Assembly: GCA_035772735.1 (NCBI GenBank)
Contig: JASDFA010000001.1
Location: 77,526,001 to 77,590,000, forward strand
Direction of reading: 5' to 3'
DNA: 64,000 nt
Origin: Datura wrightii
Lineage: Eukaryota > Streptophyta > Magnoliopsida > Solanales > Solanaceae
In this document: positions 58,625 through 64,000 of the stretch, piece by piece
Numbering within the stretch: position 1 is the first letter of the stretch
How the letters are laid out: each line of letters begins with the position of its first letter
Notes under the pieces: generated by a model
What the model was told of the DNA's origin: nothing
Seen by the model: only the letters and a program-made list of their open reading frames with translations
Databases searched by the model: none
Program-made: the position numbers and the translations under genes

Positions 58625-59897
58625 TGATCTTGGGCATAATTATGTGCCCAAGTGCTATTTTATAACTTAATTAAGTCATGCGATGGCAGTGTGCCACGGC
58701 AGGGGCATGGCACGACCAGCAACGTGCCACGCCGGGTGACGCGCAGGTACCTCACGTAAGACATACCGAGAAGACACGTTCCAGTAGCTGTCCGCGTTTG
58801 CTCCGTGGCACAGAGGAAAATATCCATGATAGCTTCCATGACACGGAGTTGTTCCACCACAGGCCAAATTTTGCATCTTTTCAGCTTAGTAAAAATTGAA
58901 CCCTTAGCTTCTAATTTCACTGTCACGAAATATTTTCTGGAAACCGTAGAGGAGCGAAGGGAGAAGTGAAGAACTCACCTGAGGTTCAATAATTTTACAT
59001 TCTCTTTTACCCGTTCTTGTAAGTACTCTACTTTAAAGATGTTTTTAAGTTATTGTATGAACATGAGTGGATAAAACCCTTCCCCTAGGCTTGAGGCCAC
59101 GTGATATGATTGTAATGGATGAATTCGTTTTGGTTTGAGTTGTTAATTGTTGTTTTGTCTTACATTCTTTATTATGGTTGTTTTTATGCTTGATCACCAT
59201 GAAAACATACATGTTAAGCTAGGTAAAAGCTTGAAAGAGTAACCCTAGGCAAGAACATAGGAATGTAGGAAGCAAGTTCTTATCTTTCGATATGATTCAC
59301 TATTAGGATAAAAATATACCTAAATTGCCTTGCTTGGTTGATAAAACGAGATGATATCAAGACACCGACTTAGAATTGTTACTCCACCACTTGTAGAAAT
59401 TGTTGTGAAGCTAAGTTAGGTTAAATGATTAGAGGTACTAAAGTCCCTAATCAAGAGCACAAACCCCGTAAACCACATCCATGCAGTTGAATTGCCCACA
59501 AACTAGGATGTCACATCCCCGCTCAAAGATGTAGTTGTGAGGCTAGTTTGTTGTGGTTAGAGGCTCGAGAGACCATGAACATCGTATTTCCAACTATGTG
59601 AGACAACATTTGATAATTTCATACATGAACCATTACAAAGTGTAGCATTGCAAGATTATCCGGCCTTAGCTCTAGTTGCTTCTTATATTGTTTCCAGATT
59701 GTTTTGTGACCACCCCTAGACTTAATTATAATTTCCCAAAACTTTGATAATCAACACTTGTGAAGTTAATTTTAACACTTGAACCTGATAATTCGCTGAA
59801 TTGATCCAGTCCCTGTGGGTTCAACATCCGGCTCTTAAAAGAGCCACTGTATTACTTGTACGACGTGTGCGCTTGCGATTGCGCTGGAGCCCGAACA
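58625..59897 (+). repeat. E4 5' LTR (LTR-B)
   Basis: Starts TGATCTTGGGC and ends GAGCCCGAACA, 1273 bp. The end is fixed by the primer site six bases on. It carries CCCTGTGGGTTCAACATCC near 59811, a hallmark phrase of this LTR type. Confidence 0.85.
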
Positions 59898-59903
59898 AGT
59901 TTT

Positions 59904-59920
59904 TGGCACCGTTGCCGGGG
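59904..59920 (+). promoter_or_regulatory. E4 primer binding site, tRNA-Asp type
   Basis: TGGCACCGTTGCCGGGG. The common form in Athila/Tat elements is TGGCGCCGTTGCCGGGG, complementary to the 3' end of tRNA-Asp. One base differs here. Confidence 0.88.
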
Positions 59921-60188
59921 ACTGGCAAAGTTTATTGAATTTGTCTGTCTTTGTGTGATTTTTATTTTCCTTAAGTGTTGAAAAACTTGGTCTTAGTCTG
60001 CTATATTGCAGGTGACAAGTTGTCCTTGCAGAGCTGGCAAGGAATAGAGAGCTGGTGGAATCGTTGTTGGAACCTAAACGACAATTGCATTTACTCAGGA
60101 GGGAAGCTCTAGAGCAAAGCTAAAGAGACTTCAGGAGCGGTTACAACAACACCCACCAGCAGAGCAAGCAGAGTTGTTACCTAAAACC

Positions 60189-61560
60189 ATGGCAGCTCAA
60201 CCAGTTCGCGAAGTGGCAATCCCATTATCGACAAATGTGACCTCTGGTATCCGCAAACCGGAGCCTGGAGGGAACTTTGAATTGAAACAGAATATGGTGC
60301 AGCTATTACATTCTAGTGGACAGTTCACTAAAATGACTCATGAGGACCCACAACAGCACTTACAGAATTTCTTGGAGATCAGTGATAACTTCGTCCCCAC
60401 CGAAGTGTCAACTGATTATGTCCGACTCACACTCTTCCCATTTTCATTATTGGGAGAGGCAAAAGGTGGTTGAAAGTTGAGCCACCAAATTCCATAACTT
60501 CTTGGGATGACTTAGCAAAGAAGTTCCTCATCAGATTCTTTCCTTCAGGCAAGACTGCCAAACTCAGAAGTGAAATTTTAAGTTTCAAGCAGAGGCCAGA
60601 GGAAAACCTGTATTTGGCTTGGGAGAGGTTCAAGTCACTATTGAGAGACAGCCTCCATCACCAGCAGTCTAATGAAGTACTAGACCATACCTTTGTGGAG
60701 AGTCTAGACCCACACACAAAAATTTTACTAGACTCTACATCGGGTGGGCAAGCATTAGAGAAGACTTATGATGAGCTGTACACTTTGTTAAACAGGATTG
60801 CTCAGGGAAATCCAGAGTGGCACAGCGTGTCATTGCGAGGGGAAGGAAAGAGGACAACAGGGTTGATAGAGGTGGATGGTGTAAATTCCTTGGCGGCACA
60901 GCTAGCATCATTTCAGCATCAGATGATGACTCAGTTCAACAAACTGAGTATGAACCAACAACAGGGACAGGTGAATGCAGTTCAGTAGGCTCCTTATTGG
61001 TGTGAAATCTGCGGTAATAATGGGCATAATGCAGAATCTTGCGGGGCCAATCCTGAATCAGTCAATTTTGATGGTAATGTTCAGAGAAACAATCAGAATT
61101 TTGGGAACAATTACAATAAGAATCGGCAGAGCCACCGAATTTTTCTTGGGGTAGAAATCAAAGTCAAAGCTACCAGAAACCTCAACAGAAGCAGTATCAG
61201 CAGCAGAACAGGCATAATGGTGGCCAGTTGAGCAGCAACATTGAGGAGATATTGCAGAAGATTATGGCAACACAGACCCAACTAGTAGAGAATCAGGCGA
61301 GGATGGCATCAGATTTGAAAAATCAGCAGTTGGCCACCCGAAATCTAGAGAAACAGATGGGTCAAATAGAAGCTGCTCAGCACACCAGACATCAGGGAGG
61401 GTTACCCAGTGACATAGATACAAACCCTCGACAGGTCAATGCCATCAGTCTGAGGAGTGGCAGGCAATTGGCTGATGCACCACCGAAAGAGAAGAGAAAT
61501 AAGGTGCAACCGGAGTTGGTTAAAAAGGGACCATCCACTGAAAAGGGAGATAATTAGAGT
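60189..61560 (+). pseudogene. E4 gag with one frameshift and intact zinc knuckle
   Basis: ATG at 60189. The capsid domain has H-E-D-P-Q-Q-H-L-Q-N-F-L-E-I-S and R-L-T-L-F-P-F-S-L. A one-base loss in the A-run near 60464 moves the frame, and it resumes as K-V-E-P-P-N-S-I-T-S-W-D-D-L-A-K-K-F through 60985. TAG at 60986-60988 probably was CAG. The CCHC knuckle C-E-I-C-G-N-N-G-H-N-A-E-S-C is at 61001-61042. A Gln/Asn-rich tail with a coiled-coil-like stretch (61228-61557) precedes protease. Few lesions occur compared with E1 and E3, so E4 gag is relatively fresh. Confidence 0.88.
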
Positions 61561-62240
61561 GTTGTGCAACAAAATGCACAATCATCATTGCAGCTAGCAC
61601 AGAGACCACCACCACCTTTCCCCCAAAGACTCAAGAAGAGCAAGGAGGAGGAATGCTTAAAAAAGTTCTTTGATATTTTCAAAAAACTTCACATAAATTT
61701 GCCTTTGCTTGGTGTTTTGTAGGGAATGCCCAAGTACGCTAAGTACTTGAAAGATGTGGTGGCCAATAAAGTCAAATTAGTGGATGTCTAGACAGTGGCT
61801 CTGACTGAGGAGTGCAGCCACATGGTAATGAGTAAGATACCAAAAAAGCTCAAAGACCTAGGGAGTTTTACCCTCCTCATAAAAATTGGTAAAGCTGAGG
61901 TGATAAGAGCTCTATGTGGTTTAGGAGCAACAGTGAATCTAATGCCCCTATCTCAATTTAACACCTTGGGGTTAGGTCAACCGAGACCAACATGAATGAT
62001 GTTGTAGCTGGCAGACAAGTCTCAGGTAGCATCAGATGGAATAATCGAGGACCTTCTCATCAAAGTGGGTAAGTTCATTATACCCGCTGATTTCATCATA
62101 CTTGATTTTAAAGTTGATGACAAGGTACCCCTGATCTTGGGATGGCCATTCTTGGTCCCTGGAGGAGCAATTGTTAATGTAAGAGCAGGGACCCTAAAAA
62201 TGAGGGTCGATGATGAAGAAGAACTCTTTCGGGTCTACTA
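61561..62240 (+). pseudogene. E4 protease, catalytic Asp changed to Gly
   Basis: The open stretch 61795-61995 has A-L-C-G-L-G-A-T-V-N-L-M-P-L-S, where Athila/Tat proteases have A-L-C-D-L-G-A. The active-site Asp is therefore lost. After a TGA at 61993-61995 the domain continues with L-A-D-K-S-Q-V-A, D-F-I-I-L-D-F and P-L-I-L-G-W-P-F-L (usual form I-L-G-R-P-F-L). The frame ends near 62239. Confidence 0.85.
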
Positions 62241-62640
62241 AGAGATCAACCCACCCATACACTACAGAGACCTTTATAAGGTTAGTGTGTTGTCAGAGGC
62301 TAAGTGCGGGGTGGAAGATTCTATAGGTCCACGACCGCATGAGATGATCACTTTTCAGCCTGAATCTGATGGAGGGCTTCAGTTAAAGAAGGAGTTGGAA
62401 GAAGAGAGGGATAGAGTGGAGGCTGTTCGCTCGAAAAATAAAAAGAGAAAAAGATGGTTCTCGAAAAGAAACACTGGTTTGAGGATGTCCTGAAAAGGAT
62501 AGTCCATGCCGTGCCGCGACGTAAAATCTGGCACTGTTTGGGAGGAAACCCAAGGGTACCACAGGTACAATTTTATTTTTCGTTTGTGTTGATTTTGTTT
62601 ATGTTCATCTTGTTGTTGTTTTTGGTGGTGAATTAAGCAC
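62241..62640 (+). other. E4 junction from protease tail to post-pol sequence
   Basis: The stretch 62287-62493 encodes a Glu/Lys-rich tail. Near 62535-62570, TGTTTGGGAGGAAACCCAAG resembles the GGGAGGCAACCC phrase that follows pol in Athila/Tat elements. The two are normally some 4 kb apart. The hydrophobic codons near 62570-62635 are T-rich low complexity, not a convincing protein. Confidence 0.55.
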
Positions 62641-64000
62641 AGATGGAGGGAAAGTCTGAGTAACCTTGGAAGAGGAAGCTAAGAAGCATGAAAGGGGAAA
62701 AGTGTGGGGTCAATAACCCACTTGTACAAAAATGAAGAAAAACATGCTGTTAGCTAGGCTTAGAGGCCTCAGGGAGTATTTCTCACCCTCGTATTACTTT
62801 TAATTGATACTTTGGGGACATAGCATGATTCAAGTGTGGGGTGAGGGAAATTTCAAAATTTTGTGCTTAATGATTTCAGGTGAATTTAGTGCTTGATATG
62901 TTATTGGTTGATGAAATTTTTTTGAGTTGAGCATGATTCACCCACCTGTTAGTTTTTCTTTTCGGTTCTTTTCCGACGGGGGGCACTTTGAACCGATGAA
63001 TAAAATTTTTCGTTGTCAGTGCATAGATATTTTAGTCATAGTTAGGGACTGTTTCCGACGATGGATGGATGACGACCGTCTTGAGGGAATATTAGTCAAT
63101 AGGTTGTTACTTGTGAACCATAGTTGATTGATGGCTTGATGTTCTTCTTATGTGCTATGTATGATTGTGTGATGCAAGTGTTGTAAATTTTGAAGCATGT
63201 GAGTAGTTGTATAACTCTATTTGAGACACCTGAGCTCTTGAATGTGACTCGATGTGCTTTAAGCTGAATTTTGCATTCTTGTGATTAGCTGAGTTAAGAG
63301 TCTTCTGAATTTGTCTTAAATTGAGCATGTTTTGTGAGTGTAATGTTTTTGAATATTTCGTGCTATTGTGTAGTGTCTAGAACTTTCCTGGTATGTATAC
63401 AAAGCGAAATGAGGGATGTAGATTGTAGGAGATGATTTAGGCATTTCTTTGAAAGAGCCTAACTTTTATCCCTCGCTTTACTTACCTTGAACGTCTAATC
63501 CAAGTTAGCCCCATTGAGCCTTTAGACTATTCCTTTCCAGCCACAAAATGAGCTTAATCCTTTCTTTTCATTAGCCTTGAATTTGACCCAAAACTCCTAA
63601 GCGCTTATGTGAAATTGCAAAATAAGTTAAGGAGTGAGAAGTGAAAGAAGAAGGAAAATAGTAGTTGTGGGAGTGGAACAGAAAACTAGAGGTGCACTTG
63701 TTTAAAAATGAATAAGAGCTAGTAGAGAGTAAAAGAAGAAAAGAGCAAAAAAGAAAATCTCTGTACGAACAGCTTAAGTGTGCCTAATGAAATGGGGAAA
63801 CAAAAGAGGAAAATGGGAGTTGAAAAGTATAAAGGTGAAGTAGGAGGATGGAAAGTCCAAATGAAAGTGTGGTATATTAAAGCGCTTAGGGAAGATAGTC
63901 ACTATTGCTGGCCATAATAGTACCTACCCACCCTTAGCTTACATTACAATCCATTAAGTCCTACTTGATCTTACTTTCGAACATTCCTAAATTAGTGGAG
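62641..64000 (+). other. E4 3' non-coding region
   Basis: Contains AAGTGTGGGG-type phrases (62701-62710 and 62827-62845) and long stretches without open frames. The section 63400-63660 (CCTCGCTTTACTTACC, GAGCCTTTAGAC) is the kind of conserved spacer seen 3' of pol in such elements. The small open frame 62927-63127 has no recognised domain. Confidence 0.55.

Larger units (their letters stand above)
58625..64000 (+). mobile_element. E4: Athila/Tat-type gypsy element lacking pol, continues past window
   Basis: 5' LTR, tRNA-Asp-type primer site, gag and protease are followed directly by sequence typical of the region after pol. No RT, RNase H or integrase is seen up to the window end, about 1.8 kb after protease. 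The 3' LTR is not reached. This looks like a non-autonomous, pol-deleted derivative. Confidence 0.8.

Noticed and set aside
1..64000. tRNA or rRNA genes
   Set aside because: No stretch with tRNA-like boxes or rRNA sequence stood out on either strand. The TGGTATCAGAG-like strings are retroelement primer sites. A dedicated tRNA scan would settle it.

Overview
The window is plant nuclear DNA, from a eudicot and most probably a Solanaceae species. Evidence: spliced GT-AG introns, Ty3/gypsy chromoviruses and Ty1/copia elements of plant type, MITEs whose ends resemble common Solanaceae families, and no bacterial operon structure. The species assignment is inference. Nearly all of the sequence is nested, decayed LTR retrotransposons around one apparently intact gene, an eight-exon acid lipase of the triacylglycerol lipase 1 type (35199-43675, minus).

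Region by region. (1) 1-7178: E1, a plus-strand Tekay/Del-type chromovirus cut by the window start (gag, protease, RT, RNase H, integrase, chromodomain, 3' LTR). It sits inside the 3' LTR of E2 (7179-14216, minus), a related element with a long degenerate interior. (2) 14217-16557: no gene recognised. (3) 16558-35011: C3, an old minus-strand copia element with terminal LTRs. Its body is interrupted by C2 (21315-25164, plus), by a solo LTR with a perfect 5-bp duplication (25867-27910), and by C1 (28682-33983, minus), which lies in C3's 5' LTR. (4) 35199-43675: the lipase gene, with an old gypsy LTR in intron 3 and a MITE in intron 2. A second MITE lies about 300 bp upstream of its start codon. 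(5) 45252-54970: E3, a complete plus-strand relative of E1 with both LTRs. (6) 54976-56217: AT-rich DNA without a gene. (7) 56218-64000: stacked fragments of Athila/Tat-type and other LTRs, then E4, a gypsy element with gag and protease that passes directly into a post-pol 3' region and leaves the window.

The lipase is the only host gene I can support. Every retroelement coding region is broken by stops, frameshifts or loss of catalytic residues. E1 and E3 are both integrase-dead but at different residues, and they share one nonsense codon. I did not find a new biological system. The most informative content is the nesting order, the shared defect, the conserved structure before the polypurine tract, and the repeat arrays inside LTRs. 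Coordinates of element ends come from matching LTR ends, primer sites and target duplications by eye. Coordinates of degenerate domains are approximate.
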